A stretch of 64,000 nucleotides of DNA, taken from Actinostola sp. cb2023. Taxonomy: Eukaryota; Cnidaria; Anthozoa; Actiniaria; Actinostolidae. A program made the translations under genes and the position numbers. Position 1 is the stretch's first letter. Each line of letters opens with the position of its first letter. The notes under the pieces were generated by a model. That model saw only the letters and a program-made list of their open reading frames with translations. It did not search any database and had not been told where the DNA came from. Below, piece by piece: positions 12,101 to 24,660 of this stretch. The stretch spans positions 682,001-746,000 of the forward strand of contig JAUJYZ010000325.1 in assembly GCA_033675265.1 (NCBI GenBank), given 5' to 3'.

Positions 12101-13490
12101 GAGTTTGTTATATCCACTGTGGGGTACACGATTCCGTATGTATCTGTTCAAGGTACTAAATAATGTCCCATATCTGTAACTGAAATCCCACAATTTAACT
12201 GAACGGATATTGTATTCCCTTTTCTCTCTAGCCGATCTGGTCGGCACAATTTTAAATTATTCATTGTTGAGTCAATCAAAAAGGATCAAAAAGCTGATGG
12301 CTATTCAAATGTCAACGTTATTCACCAATCTTTCGACGGTGTTAAGCTTAACAAGCCAGTCTCATCTAATTTACTAACTGTTTGGCTTACTTCAAGACGT
12401 GATTAATTGAACCAGCGGTCCAGTTTCTTTTCAGACTTGAAGAAAATATTGAAATAAATCATGATCGTCTAATGCGTAATATCGCTTAGTTTGGCCTCGC
12501 GGTGTGAGAGAAAGTTCACTCACAATGGTGTCACTCAAATTTCCGACATACGAACACCATTGGACAGCCGGTTTTTTTCAACAAAAGGGAAATTACGAAA
12601 GGTTCGCACGGCTTTTTCTCGCTTTAATTTCACTAGTTTATGCAGCTGTCATAATGGTCATCCAATCAGAGGACTTGTCAAGTAGTGACACTTCAAAGGC
12701 TTTCTTGATGAAGCCATAATCCAACTGAATAGCAGGCTCAAAGTCTCTTTTTCCAGTTGTATTTATCTAAATACGTGCTAATAATTAGGATTTGTCTAAA
12801 GAAGGTATTTATCTTTAGCTTTATTGGCTAAAAGGTTTTCTACAAAGTTGTTTTTTGGTCCCGTTTCGTTAGATTTTATCGGCTCTGTCGTTTTAAGGCT
12901 GCCTGCTTTTAATATGATTGAATGCTTGGCAATTATGATATCAGTACAGTAGTGATATATATACATTATTTAGTACCAGAAATATCGTTAACATACATTT
13001 TCTTTTGCCAAAGGGTCTGTTTAAAAGTATTCGTGTTATTTCTTAACATTTTCTTTTCGTATCAAATCAAAGAGAGTTGAACAGCGCGAAGACCTAAGCC
13101 ATGAAATTCATGATTTCATTGAAAAATATGTTCTTGTTTTTGTTTCTCTACAGATAAAGAGTTTTATGAATTGATTATTGTAATTTGTATTTAAAAACAA
13201 TTTCAGTTTATTTTTGGAAGGAAACAAAGGCTGAGCTTAACGGATGATAACTGCAGCCATGATTATTTCGGAATTCAGTGATCTGGGCAATCTTCGTCAA
13301 TCATTTTGCTCGTTTTGTTCTTTGATTCAGGAATCTCCGTCGTTATTTTCCGGCTTGCATTGGTCATTGTTGCAGTTGTTCTTTTCTTCTGTGCACCAAC
13401 AGGCTTGAGCATGGTATTAGTGTTGTTAAGTCAGTATGTCGATAAAAAGTTTCATTGATCGAAAGGAAGCCCGAGTGAACGCGTAGATCA
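9120..13490. other. Long AT-rich intergenic stretch
   Basis: No convincing gene on either strand. Frames stay under about 90 codons, have no recognisable domain and are AT-biased. Short homopolymer and pyrimidine tracts occur at 9930-10030, but I could not delimit a repeat. It may contain introns or regulatory DNA of distant genes. Confidence 0.5.
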
Positions 13491-13496
13491 GAGTGC

Positions 13497-13633
13497 GTCT
13501 TCTTCTTCTTCTTCTTCTTCTTCTTCTTCTTCTTCTTCTTCTTCTTCTTCTTCTTCTTCTTCTTCTTCTTCTTCTTCTTCTTCTTTTTCTTCTTCTTCTT
13601 CTTCTTCTTCTTCTTCTTCATCTTCTTCTTCAT
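13497..13633. repeat. (TCT)n microsatellite, ~135 bp
   Basis: Almost pure TCT trinucleotide array with one TTTTTC interruption near 13583. It generates spurious poly-Leu and poly-Lys frames on both strands. Just upstream, GCCCGAGTGAACGCG ... GCGTCTTC (about 13469-13502) resembles a decayed Helentron-like 3' end of the family described at 25769. Confidence 0.95.
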
Positions 13634-13639
13634 AATCAG

Positions 13640-16140
13640 TCATCATTATTCTCTAGTTCGTCTTTCAGTTTTCTTCTCTCAATCTAAGTAGTTTCTTTCC
13701 TTGAGTGCACTGACGTCATCTCCGCTTTTGAACTTATCTGATCCTTCACTTGATATCGCGATAAGAAAGACTGTTTACTCCAACGTACCATCTTAACTTT
13801 ATCTTGTTTTCACTGTGGATACGGTTTTAGTTTTTGTTACTGACTCCCGATAATAACTGGGCGATAACTAGTGAAGCACATAGTTTGATCAGGTTCTGAG
13901 TTGTTTGTGTTTAATTTGGTTGTTGTTGTTGCCATGGTGATGTGTTTGATTGTTGTGGCTTTGTGAAGTGGCTGCATGTTTACGGCAAAGTTTGTACAGT
14001 TGATCATGAATCTGGGTCACATTTTGTAATTGAATTAAAATATTTAAAACACTTGTTCAGCATTTTTTTTTCTTCTCTTTTTCCTTTTTCCTTTTCTTTT
14101 TTGTCCCGGCTTCTTTTTGCAAATCCAACCAAGTCAAGGCAGATGTTTTCACATTATGTGAGTCACGTAAATATTCCCAGTATTGCATGACCAAGTGCGT
14201 GACCTGATCTTTGTTTCATACGAATCAGTGAAAATGATCTTAAAAGTCTTTATATCTATAAAAGAGCAAGAGTTCATTGTGCCTATTTGTGATGAAACTT
14301 CTCACAATCGATTGAAATAATACGAGTAAAAAGAGACAATTAAAGAATCGAAAATCGTTTATCGTTGTTGTCGCTGATAGAGCATTGAGGTTTTTAGAAA
14401 TGCGCTTTATAAAGACTGAATAAAGTAATTTACTCTTTTGGGTCGAGCCTCGTTAATTGTCCATCTTTTCTTGCCTTTCTACTGAGGAATCGAAATGAAG
14501 TTTCAAAAGAGTTTTAAAACAGTTTTTCTATTTCTAATCATGTCCAGTTCTTTAGTGCATTTTGGGTTCAGATCTCTGTGCGTTCAATCCGGAACTCAGT
14601 ATTGATCGAAGCAATACGATAAAGTTGACCATCATAAAAGAAAACTTTGTTCCAATCCCCTTTGATTTATTACAATCTGTCGGTTCTAGTTAATATAATA
14701 AGCAGCTAAGAATATATGCTCTTCACATAAAACTCTCAACTTGACTATATGCCGGATTTTACGAGTTTTTCGATAATTTCCCATGACAAAAAGCCTATTA
14801 AAACTAAAAACGACATTTCAAGTTAATATCAGAGAGCTGAATGAACCGTACTTTGTGTTCAAATAAGGGCTTCAAATTATATGTCAGAGTGTTTCCTAAA
14901 TATAACTCTGGCTGTCTTGTCGAGGATGACAGTAAGTGACATCCAAGCACTACAGCCCTTATAACAGGTTTTAAAATTTACAGTTAGTCCTGGGAGTCCG
15001 CAGCTATACAGTTCGTTTCTCTAGAATGCACTTCTTCAATTCAGTCAACAAAGTGTTATTTAAATGCGCGTTTTTACGCTTCAATGACGAAGAAGGTTTT
15101 TATATCAAAAAGGGGACTGTACCGATTATTTTGTTTTTGGAACTATTTTTGTACATTGGTTCAGCTAGAAAATATTTATTTCGTTTGTTACAGGTCTTAT
15201 AGGATGAAATTGCCGGTTTGAAATTTTCAAAATCCTTCAATTGTAGTTGAGTATGGCTGCGGAAATGAGACGAAAGCTAAATGTTTGTTGTTGAATCGGT
15301 ATCCTTAAGGGGAAACTATGATCAAAAGTTTGAATAATAAATACGTTGATCAGAGAGATGAACAATGAATTTTGTTATACTTATCCATCGAAACTTGCTG
15401 CAAGTTTGTTCAACATGATAACGGCGCAAAAAAAATACGAAATGCTATTTCAGAAAATAGGTTCTTTCCACAAAACAATCCGGCAAAGCAGTTCCCGGGA
15501 AATTCCCAATATTGAGCAGACCATTTATTCATTTTATGAACATCTTAAAATTAAGTTTCATTTGTGATGGCGCCTCCTTCGAGGTGTTGTAGTTGATTGT
15601 TGGCCAAGTTTATTAGCATAATGGGCACCTGTGTTGGTCTTATTTATTTCTCAGCTTGGAGACTTCAAATGTGGACTAAGTGGTCTGTTGCCGGAAAGAC
15701 CATTCAGTGCTACGCTCAGCAGGGCCTAGTCGAGCCATCATCCCTTTCCAAAGCCGAAACTGAGCACGTTTTAAGATTTCAAATACATGCTGAACAAGCG
15801 CATCGTTGGAAGGAAACTTGAGGCTTTTTAAAATGAACAATGTTGAGTTGTCATTGTTTTGTATGATAATAGCGAACGATCGAAAGTGGTTATTTTATTT
15901 GGGTAAATGTGTTCAGCGGCGACCGCTCGGTGTTTCGAACCTTGTTTTTATATGCTTATCTTGTCGTTATGGTCTCGCGTGCTGTTTCTCGCACACAATA
16001 TATCGTGATAGCACCTCAGTTTCTGGGATTCCCTCCACAGTGACATTTAAGAGATTTTTCAGTTTTCCAATCGTGTTTGTGTCTCGTGAAATCTTTAATA
16101 GCGCTCTAAATCATTTTAAGATGTGATTAACGTTTGGAGA
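13640..16140. other. AT-rich intergenic stretch upstream of nanos
   Basis: No recognisable coding sequence. Frames at 15346-15567, 15597-15821 and 15806-16126 overlap or abut, lack known motifs and have no clear splice context. Upstream regulatory sequence of the nanos gene is likely to lie in its right-hand part. Confidence 0.45.
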
Positions 16141-16159
16141 GCGTTTCTCTTTGACAGCC

Positions 16160-16350
16160 AAATACTCTTGTCCAATAAGAAGCACGGATTTCTTGTTTGC
16201 TTTAGGGAAGAAATTTATTTGTCTCCGACTAAACACGCTGTCGATGGTCACAGCACTCGAACACGACGCTCGCTGATTGGCTGACAGCGATAATCCATTT
16301 CAAAAGGAACAATAATGCCACATGTGCATTCGGGCCTTTTATACTTTCAT
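16160..16350 (+). promoter_or_regulatory. Possible nanos promoter region
   Basis: Upstream of the nanos reading frame there are a CCAAT-type box (CCAATAAG near 16170), a reversed one (GATTGGCT near 16274) and a TATA-like TTTTATACTT at 16337-16346. The latter lies about 350 bp before the ATG. These spacings would allow a 5' leader of roughly 320 bases. This is weak evidence from base motifs only. Confidence 0.3.
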
Positions 16351-16691
16351 AACGCGTCTTTTTTGAATTGTGTTCATTGACTGACAAAGGCATTTGGAAA
16401 ACGCGCTGGGCAGCTGCTTGCTGCTATAAGGGACCATAACTCAACTCGCCTCAACGTGCTGCATTGAGAGCCGGTGAGGACGATCGGAGCCCGCATTGAA
16501 AACAGTTCGCAGCTTCCCCGTGGATTACTGATATAGAAACGCCAGTCACCTATGATTAAGAACACTTCTAGACAGTGCACCACGAAGGCTCGTGCCTGAC
16601 ACAAGCAAATATCATTCGGAGCCTAGCGGTGAGCGGGTATAAGTTATTCAACCGGCAAACATTTGCAACATTCAAAGTGGCACACGGAGAC

Positions 16692-17354
16692 ATGGGTGAT
16701 GAAATGCTCAGTGTATTTCATAACGGGGATATTTTTGGGAGCGATGTCTCTTTGACAGAGAACAGTATTGAGGCCTTGAATAGCGGCTGGTCAGACTGTA
16801 CAGAGTTTCATCTGTTTCGTGACTACTTCGGCCTAATCCATTTGGTGCAAAACACGACACTTTGCGACGAAGAGGCCACTGCTGCTGACTACGAAGCGTT
16901 CTATAAATTCAATCGATCGCGAGGAAACAGTATCGGATCGGATCGAGATTCTATTTCAAGCTCGGGCTCGAGCGGAGGGAGTGCAGAGTATGAGATGAAA
17001 ATGAACAGTCATTTCACGTCCAAAGCTGTTGGTTCTTCAATTGCAACGAACACTCACCCCAACAGGTCCCTAACAAGTCTCAAACGAACAGAGATCGATA
17101 CTATGAATAGAAACCGAAAAAACCGCGAAAACAAGAAAAATCGAAACGCTAATGTCTGCGTGTTTTGCAGGAATAATGGAGAAACAAAGAAAGTTTATTC
17201 AAGTCATGTTCTGAAGGACGCTGAAGGAAATACAACTTGTCCAATTCTACGAGCGTACACTTGTCCTTTATGCAAAGCATCGGGGAACGACTCACATACC
17301 ATAAAGTATTGCCCACGAAACAAGAACGGCAGCAAGCTCCAGGCAAAAGTTTAG
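16692..17354 (+). CDS. nanos: Nanos family RNA-binding zinc-finger protein (220 aa)
   Basis: Nanos proteins pair with Pumilio on mRNA 3' UTRs and recruit deadenylases to silence transcripts in germline and multipotent cells. The C-terminus has the complete double CCHC finger: C156, C159, H172, C183 (C-X2-C-X12-H-X10-C), then C191, C194, H202, C207 (C-X2-C-X7-H-X4-C). Residues 39-52 ([14 protein letters not shown]) fit the NOT1-interacting motif of animal Nanos, with Phe42 where Trp is usual. The middle is Ser/Gly-rich and disordered; residues 132-152 are Arg/Lys/Asn-rich. The first in-frame ATG follows an in-frame TAG (16569) with no ATG between, and has G at -3 and +4. The frame has no intron, as is common for nanos genes. 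Cnidarians carry more than one nanos paralogue; which one this is cannot be decided here. Confidence 0.95.
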   Translation: MGDEMLSVFHNGDIFGSDVSLTENSIEALNSGWSDCTEFHLFRDYFGLIHLVQNTTLCDEEATAADYEAFYKFNRSRGNSIGSDRDSISSSGSSGGSAEYEMKMNSHFTSKAVGSSIATNTHPNRSLTSLKRTEIDTMNRNRKNRENKKNRNANVCVFCRNNGETKKVYSSHVLKDAEGNTTCPILRAYTCPLCKASGNDSHTIKYCPRNKNGSKLQAKV

Positions 17355-17359
17355 CTAAG

Positions 17360-20300
17360 CACGACAAATTATGTATCTAATTTTTCCTTTGTAAAAATAT
17401 TTATTTTGCGATTTTTTCGTCATTAGCAACAAATTTGCATCTCTAAAAAATGTTTTTAGACCACCCTCTGAAACTGGAGGCGTGAATTATGAATCGGGAA
17501 AGAAAACAAGGAGTTTATTAGCACGTCGAAATGAACATTTTCATTTTGGCTGTTTGCACCTTATCAAACATCATATATATATATATGTAATCGAATCTTT
17601 CAGCAGAATATCGTTCGCATGGAAATATTCGAGAAGGGTTGATCGTGAAAAAGAATACTAAATTGTTCGAAATCTTCGTAAGTTTGCAAAGCGGCTAATA
17701 GCCTCACTATATATATATATATATTAAATGTCAGCCCTAAATTCGATTCCAAATATACAAATCCTGTGAGCAAACAAAATAGCTATAAATATATATATTC
17801 AAAATATGAGATTATCAAATGTATTTCAAAGTTAAAATTTAAATCCAAAGGATTGAAGACAAAATATAAAATCACACGGAAATCTTCCGAATGGTCAGAT
17901 CAGATTGAGTTTACATTGGGTCAGTGATGATGTAAAATGACAGTTCACTTTTCTTTGTGAACTGAATCTTTTGAAAAGCTGATTATTCCATTCGAATTGT
18001 TGCCAAATTATAAAGATATTAACGTCTCTCGATGGGAATCGATAGAATGAAGTGTAAATAGAAATTCAAGCGTTCATTTTTGAATTGATGACTGCCTTCC
18101 ACTATAGTACGACTTTGTAAATCGACTGAAGTGATTGTCAATACCGAAGTCGTCTAGCTGTATGCGTCCGCGTATAAGACGAATCCATTATATACATTTG
18201 TTGAACATCTATTGTGTGAAATAAATATCATCAAATACATTATAAAACTGATTTGTTTTGGGATATTGCTTGGACATGAGTTTCCGAATTCTGCTCCGAT
18301 GATTACGGTTGTTGTTGTCTTCAACGCTGCTACAACTCAACTGACAACCACTTCCACCGATACCCAACCACCAATTCACAAGTCAAACAAATTTGCATTG
18401 TTAAATGTCAGGAATATATCCTCCGTTTCAATATTGTTTTGAATAAAATTCTGACTTCGTGTTCACCAGATATATATGTAGATGTTTATTTAAAGGACTG
18501 AAGCCTTCAGTCGCCTCGGGCAGACCCGTGAGAGCTGAGATTCAGTCAGCGAAAAGACCACACTCTACCCAAAGGATAGAGTTTTAAATTTAATGCTGAA
18601 TTTATAAACCTAGGATTTCGAAAGGAATTGAAAGAATCACAGCTATTTTTGTCAATTTGATATCTTTCTGACCCCTAAAGTTTCAATCTGACAAAAGTGC
18701 TCGAGTAAGCGGCCCTCATGCCGTAAAACTCGAAGTCTTGGTTTGGTATAAACTAGCTCAACGATTATAATCAGTCTTTCCCCGAATCGTTTAAATCGAA
18801 AGACAAAGTCCTGGGGCCTAAATATGTTTAGTTCGAGCGCATTCATACTTTTTACTCTGAATTAGCTCACATCCTGGAGCGGCTCACAGAGCCTGTTCCA
18901 TGCAGAAATCCCCTCCATCAAATCCTGTTTTATTTATTTTTTCCCAATTAAACGTTTTCAACCAAGCTGCGAGGAATTACCAAAGTGATGCAAATATGAC
19001 AATCCAAATGCTAAATGTTCACAAATATATTTACTTTCTGAATCGCTGAGTGTCAATAAATGAGCAATCAATCTATGACCCGCGCGCAATTCATTTTTCT
19101 TCGGAATATTTCCCCGCTTGAAAAGAAAAACACGAAACGATCGGCTCCGTCAGAAACGTATATTTAAATATCCACTGAATCCTTAATAAGCCATGGCTAT
19201 TTCGGAAGGGGTATTTTTGTGTATATATTTGTTATCTAAATTATTTTTGTCAACTGACGTTTCTTAGTTTTTCCTATGAAAAAACGATTGTCCATCCAAG
19301 TGATAAGGGAAGCTTGGCTCTTGTGTTATCTAGAAGCATCAGCTCTTCCCGGCCTGTATACTACATAAGCAAACTATATATCGAAGAACTTACGATTGAA
19401 TATGATTGGTCGTTTAATTGACTGCGGAAGTCGATGCCAAATGGAAGGAGAAAAACACTACAGAACAACATGAAAAGCTTTCAGAAACATGAGCCTGATG
19501 AACGCGTTGATTCGGCTTCATTCAGCGACAGCTGAGATGACTCGAAGAAGCAACTTTCACTCTTTCTAACTTAGAAATTCTCTTCACCAGAAACAACTTT
19601 TGAAAGCTTTTGTATAAAAGTTTGTCTTGTGCAGATTCGATTCTTAAAATAGATCGTTTCGATAAGTTGAGTAGGCTGTTTTGTCTCGTCTTCTCTATTG
19701 GAGTACTTTCAGCTTTTACGGCAGTGACATCTTTGAAACTGTCTAACCAACAACGACCATTGTTAAAACTTCCCAGTTCGCTTTAAAAAAAAATCTACTG
19801 TGTTTAATTTAGTTAAAACGATATTGATGTACTGCCGAAAAGCAAGCAAAATCACCTTTCTCAGATGCATCTTAATTTCGATCATTTTGACTCCTTTTGA
19901 TGAATATTTCGTAGACATTTGATTCCACATCCCATTTATATTGGTTAGTATTGTACATTTCGATCAAATGTTACTCGACTGTCATATTTTTCCGATCAGA
20001 TTTTGATTCCCAAATTAAATTGATCAACATTTCATAATGTTTTTGGCATTGTTGGAACGATAAATAAGTCAACGATCATGATTGTTAGTTTAGATTTTGT
20101 TCTAAATAAATTTTGACAGAAAATTTATTTATTATTATTATTATTATTATATTCTACTAGTAATTTGATTTTTGAGGAAAAATTTGCAAATTATTCATTG
20201 AATTCAAGCTTAGTTCAAATCGACGTCAATTGTTCTTATTCTCTTCACTTTTCTTTTGTATTTTTCTATTTCTTTTATGAGAGCCAGTTGGTCTTGTTCG

Positions 20301-20960
20301 TCAGTAATTGTTTCTTTATATGGTCTTCCATTTAGCTTCATCAACAACACTCCATAATTAAAGCCATTGCAATTTGTCGTCTGCATCGCATCCTCACTCA
20401 CTCGCAAACACATAATGTTTTCCCTCTCAAGTTACAAGTTCTTATAGTGACATTTATCACTCTCCCGTCCACCCATGGGCTCTTTGTGCTTGTGTGTCCC
20501 TTGGGCTAAGGTTTGATCACTTAAGTCCTTTCCAACATAACCCCGAGGCAATGTAGCCCGCAGAGCGACGGGTGGCTACAACCATGCCTTGTTGTTAGCC
20601 AAATACGCCAGCAAGTGAACAGCCACTATTATCGACTGAATCGTACACAGATAGATGCACTTTAAGAACGAAGGTTATTCAGTTCTTTGTTAAACTTCAC
20701 CTAGCTACGTTTCCTGTGCAGGCTTATTACCGGCTATACGTACAGAGCTTGTCTTCAAAGCAAATACTATACGAGCCGGTATTAAGCGTTTCTTCGATAT
20801 CCTCAGCAATACCAGTCTGGTTTTTCTTGGCCAACTATTCAGTTAGTTTACTATTAAATTAGCACGTACAGTAACAATATCAAATCAATCACATGCCGTG
20901 GAAACATAAAACTTTATCACGGTTTTAATCTTGCGACACTAAGCTGGTTTGATCTCTTAT
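17360..20960. other. Intergenic and nanos 3' flank
   Basis: Begins with the nanos 3' UTR (AT-rich). Contains short (AT)n or (TA)n tracts at 17573-17586 and 17709-17724 and a TTA microsatellite at about 20128-20156. No supportable gene. Small frames at 18212, 18652 and 20210 have no recognisable features. Confidence 0.5.
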
Positions 20961-21260
20961 CGATGTTACCATGTTAAAGTTCGAATTCTATCCACAAGTG
21001 ATTTATACATTTGCAGTTTCAGTTTTTGGAGAGGAACCGAACGGCTCGGAGAAGGCTAAGAGAGCCAGCGGTGGCGTTGGTGTCAGCGGTGTCAGTGATC
21101 CGCGTCAAAAGGGAGGAGCCTTTTACAGTCTCGGTAGAAGGCTAGAGGCTTGATGTCTTGGTGTCACCAATGTTTTCAAAAAGGGAACATATATTAAGCA
21201 TTGTATCACGAGATAACTCTAGGCTTGAGGACGGATGCGTAATGACATGTGAGAGGACAC

Positions 21261-21538
21261 AGAATAGAATAGAATAGAACAGAATAGAACAGAACAGAAC
21301 AGAACAGAACAGAACAGAACAGAACAGAACAGAACAGAACAGAACAGAACAGAACAGAACAGAACAGAACAGAACAGAACAGAACAGAACAGAACAGAAC
21401 AGAACAGAACAGAACAGAACAGAACAGAACAGAACAGAACAGAACAGAACAGAACAGAACAGAACAGAACAGAACAGAACAGAACAGAACAGAACAGAAT
21501 AGAATAGAATAGAATAGAATAGAATAGAGTAGAATAGA
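21261..21538. repeat. (AGAAC)n pentanucleotide array, ~280 bp
   Basis: Long homogeneous AGAAC array bordered on both sides by AGAAT variant units. A period of 5 keeps the minus strand open as a repeating Cys-Ser-Val-Leu-Phe peptide, which is an artefact of the repeat. The homogeneous core with variant edges fits replication-slippage expansion. Confidence 0.97.
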
Positions 21539-21888
21539 GACTTTGTGACTTCGGCGTTAATCTGCCTGAAACCAAAATAACGTCCATCTGGAGCGAGAGT
21601 GTTTCAAGTTGTGAATTAATGCTGTAGTTGTCAGTAGCTATGTGTGGATCCATCCATCCATTAATCTATAATTATGCATATATGATTCATCTATCCATCC
21701 ATCCATCCGGTCATGCACTGCTCACCTGTCTCGGTTTCATGACTTTTTCCTAATATTTTATTTTAGCTTAGCAATCTTTGGCCGATAAAAACACATCACA
21801 TATTTATTTTGGACAAGTTAACTCAGACATGTTGAACACAAATTGCATTGAAGTACATAACCGTTGCATGATCGAACTGAACCAATGT

Positions 21889-22296
21889 ATAGGCGACTTG
21901 CACTAAGAGGTCACGTGACCCCACACCCCTTAAATCGAACAGCAGTGTCAAAATGAACTCCAGAAATGAAAAGAACAGCTCGAAATTAGTAAAAGGGTGA
22001 AGTTTCAGCGCATAATGTCTGACACAGGAGAAATGACATTAAAAATAAAATAAATCGTTTTCTAAGATTTTGAGCCATCCAATGCATTTTCCAAGCAAAA
22101 TCTTAGAAAACGATCGATTTTATTTTTAATGTCATTTCTCATGTCAGACATTATGAGCTGAAACTCTGCCCTTTTACTAATTTCGAGCTGTTCTTTTCAT
22201 TTCTGGAGTTCATTTTGACACAGCTGTCCGATTTATGGGAGTTGGGGTCACGTGACCTCTTAGTGCATCTTGTATCTTGTAGTGCAAGTCGCCTAT
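21889..22296. mobile_element. ~408-bp foldback element (AGGCGACTTGCAC family)
   Basis: Nearly the whole element folds on itself. The left half starts ATAGGCGACTTGCAC then TAAGAGGTCACGTGACC; the right half ends with the complement. The arms meet near 22075 around a CCATCCAATGCATTTTCC centre. Arm divergence is low (one ~20-base insertion at the right end). A fragment of the centre recurs at 34355-34415, and the outer motif recurs in the element at 24811-24985. Confidence 0.8.
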
Positions 22297-22905
22297 TAGA
22301 CTCAGTGGACAGAAATATCTCGTTCGAGTGGACATGGATCCAAGTACTCAGACCTCTATACAAATACAATTGCTGGCTTTTACGCGTTTCAAATGATTCT
22401 AATTTGCGTTCTCATGACGATTGTAGAAACATATCCAATCATTTTATGTTGCAAACTATTAGCTCAAATATCTTTATGCGTGCTCTCGCTAATCAGTAGT
22501 AAGACAGGGGAATCTCACTCGATCTCATGAAACGGGGGGGGGGGGGGGTACTCTCATATATTTGCTATACGGGTATGTGCCGCTGGATAGGGTATGGTTT
22601 TTGAGCTTTTGGTCTTACATAGGGTATACATTTCACCCTAAATTGTCTTGAATAGGGTCTGTAATTCTGACAAGGATCGTAATTTTCACTTTTTAGGGTC
22701 TTACTGGATAGGGTATTAAAATTTGATTTTTGAAGAAAAAAAAGTGCCTTACTATATACAGGATTACTACTAAGTTGTCAATAACTGTCTAAAATAGGGT
22801 ATATAATTTCCCTCGAGTCTTAGATAGGGTCCACTTTTTACCGATCTATCTTGAACAGGGTATGAATTTTCAAGATGCCGCTGTCTTACTGATAGGGTCA
22901 GGGTT

Positions 22906-23864
22906 CAGGGGCGTAGCGTGCTTTTTTTGCAATGTACGCACATAGCAACGAGCGCCGAAGGCGTGAGCTTCTAGGGGGGTGAGGGGGCATGCCCCCCCCT
23001 GAAAATTTAGAATTCTAGAGCCTTGGAAATACCATTTTCTTCGTTTTCCAGCGGACTTTCTCGCTACATAAATACATAGTAAAATGCATTTATCACTCAG
23101 TTTTATGGGGGGATTTATGTAAAGGTTATATAAAGGATTCAGAAAAGGATTTATGTAAAGGTTGTGTAAATGATTTATGAGTATTGGTTAAAGGATTTAT
23201 GTAAACAGGTTATATATACCGCTACCGTTATATATAGCGATATAATAGGGACCTTTAGATCCGACTACGAGTACGAAATCTAGTACGAGTACGACTTTTC
23301 AAACCTAGTGCCCGTACTCAAGATAATCACGTTTCACACCAATCTTTTCTCCAGAAGCTCTACTTCTACTGATGGACGACAGGGGAGGAGCGACGGCTGT
23401 TAGAACGAGATTATTTTGAAAATAGAAAGTCGTACTCGTACTAGATTTCGTACTCGTAGTCGGATCTAAAGGTCCCTAATAACACGAGGCGAAGCCAGTT
23501 TTTTGGTATTTATTTTGTTTGAGACTGTACTAACTACAATCATCATTATACATGCCTACAATGACTGACTGAAAGGGGAAATGTATTGGGGGACACAATC
23601 TGACGAGCGGCGAAGGTGCGAGCTCGTAGGAGGATGCGGGGGTATGCTCCCCGAAACTTTTTTGAGTTATAGGGTCTCCAAAATAGCATTTTCCTGCCTT
23701 CTGTGAGTAGTTTCCAGCAAGTAATCTGCCGTGAGCTGTTAAGATTTTGTCTTAGATTTCATTTTATTTTAAATATTTTTATGTTTTTTATAATATATAC
23801 ATATATTAAGGATTTTAAATTGTACGCACGTGCGTACGGGGCGTATATGCACGCTACGCCCCTG
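22906..23864. mobile_element. hAT-like non-autonomous element with CAGGGGCGTAG termini
   Basis: The ends are CAGGGGCGTAGCGTGC and GCACGCTACGCCCCTG. It interrupts the GATAGGGTAT repeat, and GGGTT flanks both sides (22901-22905 and 23865-23869). CAGGGGCG termini are typical of hAT elements, but the visible duplication is 5 bp rather than the usual 8, so superfamily assignment is tentative. It contains GAGCGCCGAAGGCG and GGGGGCATGCCCCCC motifs and a second element at 23248. Confidence 0.6.
23248..23476. mobile_element. 229-bp foldback MITE with TA flanks
   Basis: The TIR GGGACCTTTAGATCCGACTA continues through CGAGTACGAAATCTAGTACG; the two ends are inverse complements for about 60 bp. TA flanks both ends (23246-23247 and 23477-23478). 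It is nested in the 22906-23864 element, itself nested in the GATAGGGTAT repeat, which gives a three-step insertion order. Confidence 0.8.
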
Positions 23865-24189
23865 GGGTTTACGGACCTCAGTGGGACACCGTAAAAAAGA
23901 GTACTCCGAGGGGGGGGGGGGGGGGGTAAAGTGGACCCTATCTAAGACTCAAGGGAAATTATATACCCTATTTTAGACAGTTATTGACAACTTAGTACTA
24001 GTTAGTAGTAATTCTGTATAGTAAGGCGCTTTTTTTCTTCAAAAAAGTACAATTTATTACCCTAAGACTCTACAAAGTGAAAATTACGATCCTTGTGAGA
24101 ATTACAGACCCTATTCAAGACAATTTAGGGTGAAATGTATCCTTATGTAAGACCAAAACCTCAAAAACCATACCCTATCAATGATTAAA

Positions 24190-24660
24190 GAAATCTATGA
24201 CACCGTAAAAAAGTACTTAATTTTACTGACGCCGGTTTCGAGCCTTTGCTCCAACGAAGGGCTAAGGCTCGAAACATCAGTAAAGTTAAGTGCTCTTTTT
24301 ACGGTGTCATAGATTTCCTTTAACCATTGAATTTATCATATTATACACCGACGCAGCCCATACTAGTGTACTCGCTAGTTTCCATGTAAGTTAAGTACTC
24401 TTTTTCACGGTGTCATAGATTTCCTTTAACCATTGAATTTATCATTATACACCGACGCAGCCCATACTAGTGTACTTGCTAGTTTCCATATAAGTTAAGT
24501 ATACTCTTTTTACGGTGTCACAGATTTCCTTTAACCATTGAATTTATCATTGATTATACACTGATGCAGCCAATACTAGTGTATTTGCTAGTTTCCATAT
24601 AAGTTAATTAGTATACTCTTTTTACGGTGTCATAGATTTCTTTTAACCATTGAAGATTTC
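24190..24660. repeat. ~120-bp satellite, about four copies, with hairpin leader
   Basis: The unit TTTTTACGGTGTCATAGATTTCC ... GACGCAGCCCATACTAGTGTACT ... TTTCCATGTAAGTTAAG repeats at about 24285, 24390, 24495 and 24610. Copies accumulate small insertions. The array is preceded by an inverted copy of the unit's end (24190-24230) and a stem around GGCTCGAAACATCAGTAAAG. I cannot name the family. Confidence 0.8.

Larger units (their letters stand above)
22533..24180. repeat. Inverted pair of degenerate GATAGGGTAT repeat arrays with poly-G ends
   Basis: The left arm (22533-22905) opens with a G tract and then repeats GATAGGGTAT or AATAGGGTCT every 40-60 bp. The right arm (about 23914-24180) is its inverse complement, also starting with a G tract and sharing matched stretches such as TATATAATTTCCCTCGAG and CCTTACTATATA. 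Between the arms lies a separate transposon (22906-23864). Related single arrays occur at 31742-32195 and 39428-39830. The function is unknown. The G-runs could form G-quadruplexes. Confidence 0.7.

Noticed and set aside
13364..13687. Poly-Lys and poly-Leu frames
   Set aside because: Direct translations of the TCT microsatellite on each strand.
17149..17367. 72-codon minus-strand frame
   Set aside because: Antisense shadow of the nanos zinc-finger region.
21219..21653. 144-codon Cys-Ser-Val-Leu-Phe repeat frame on the minus strand
   Set aside because: Artefact of the AGAAC array.
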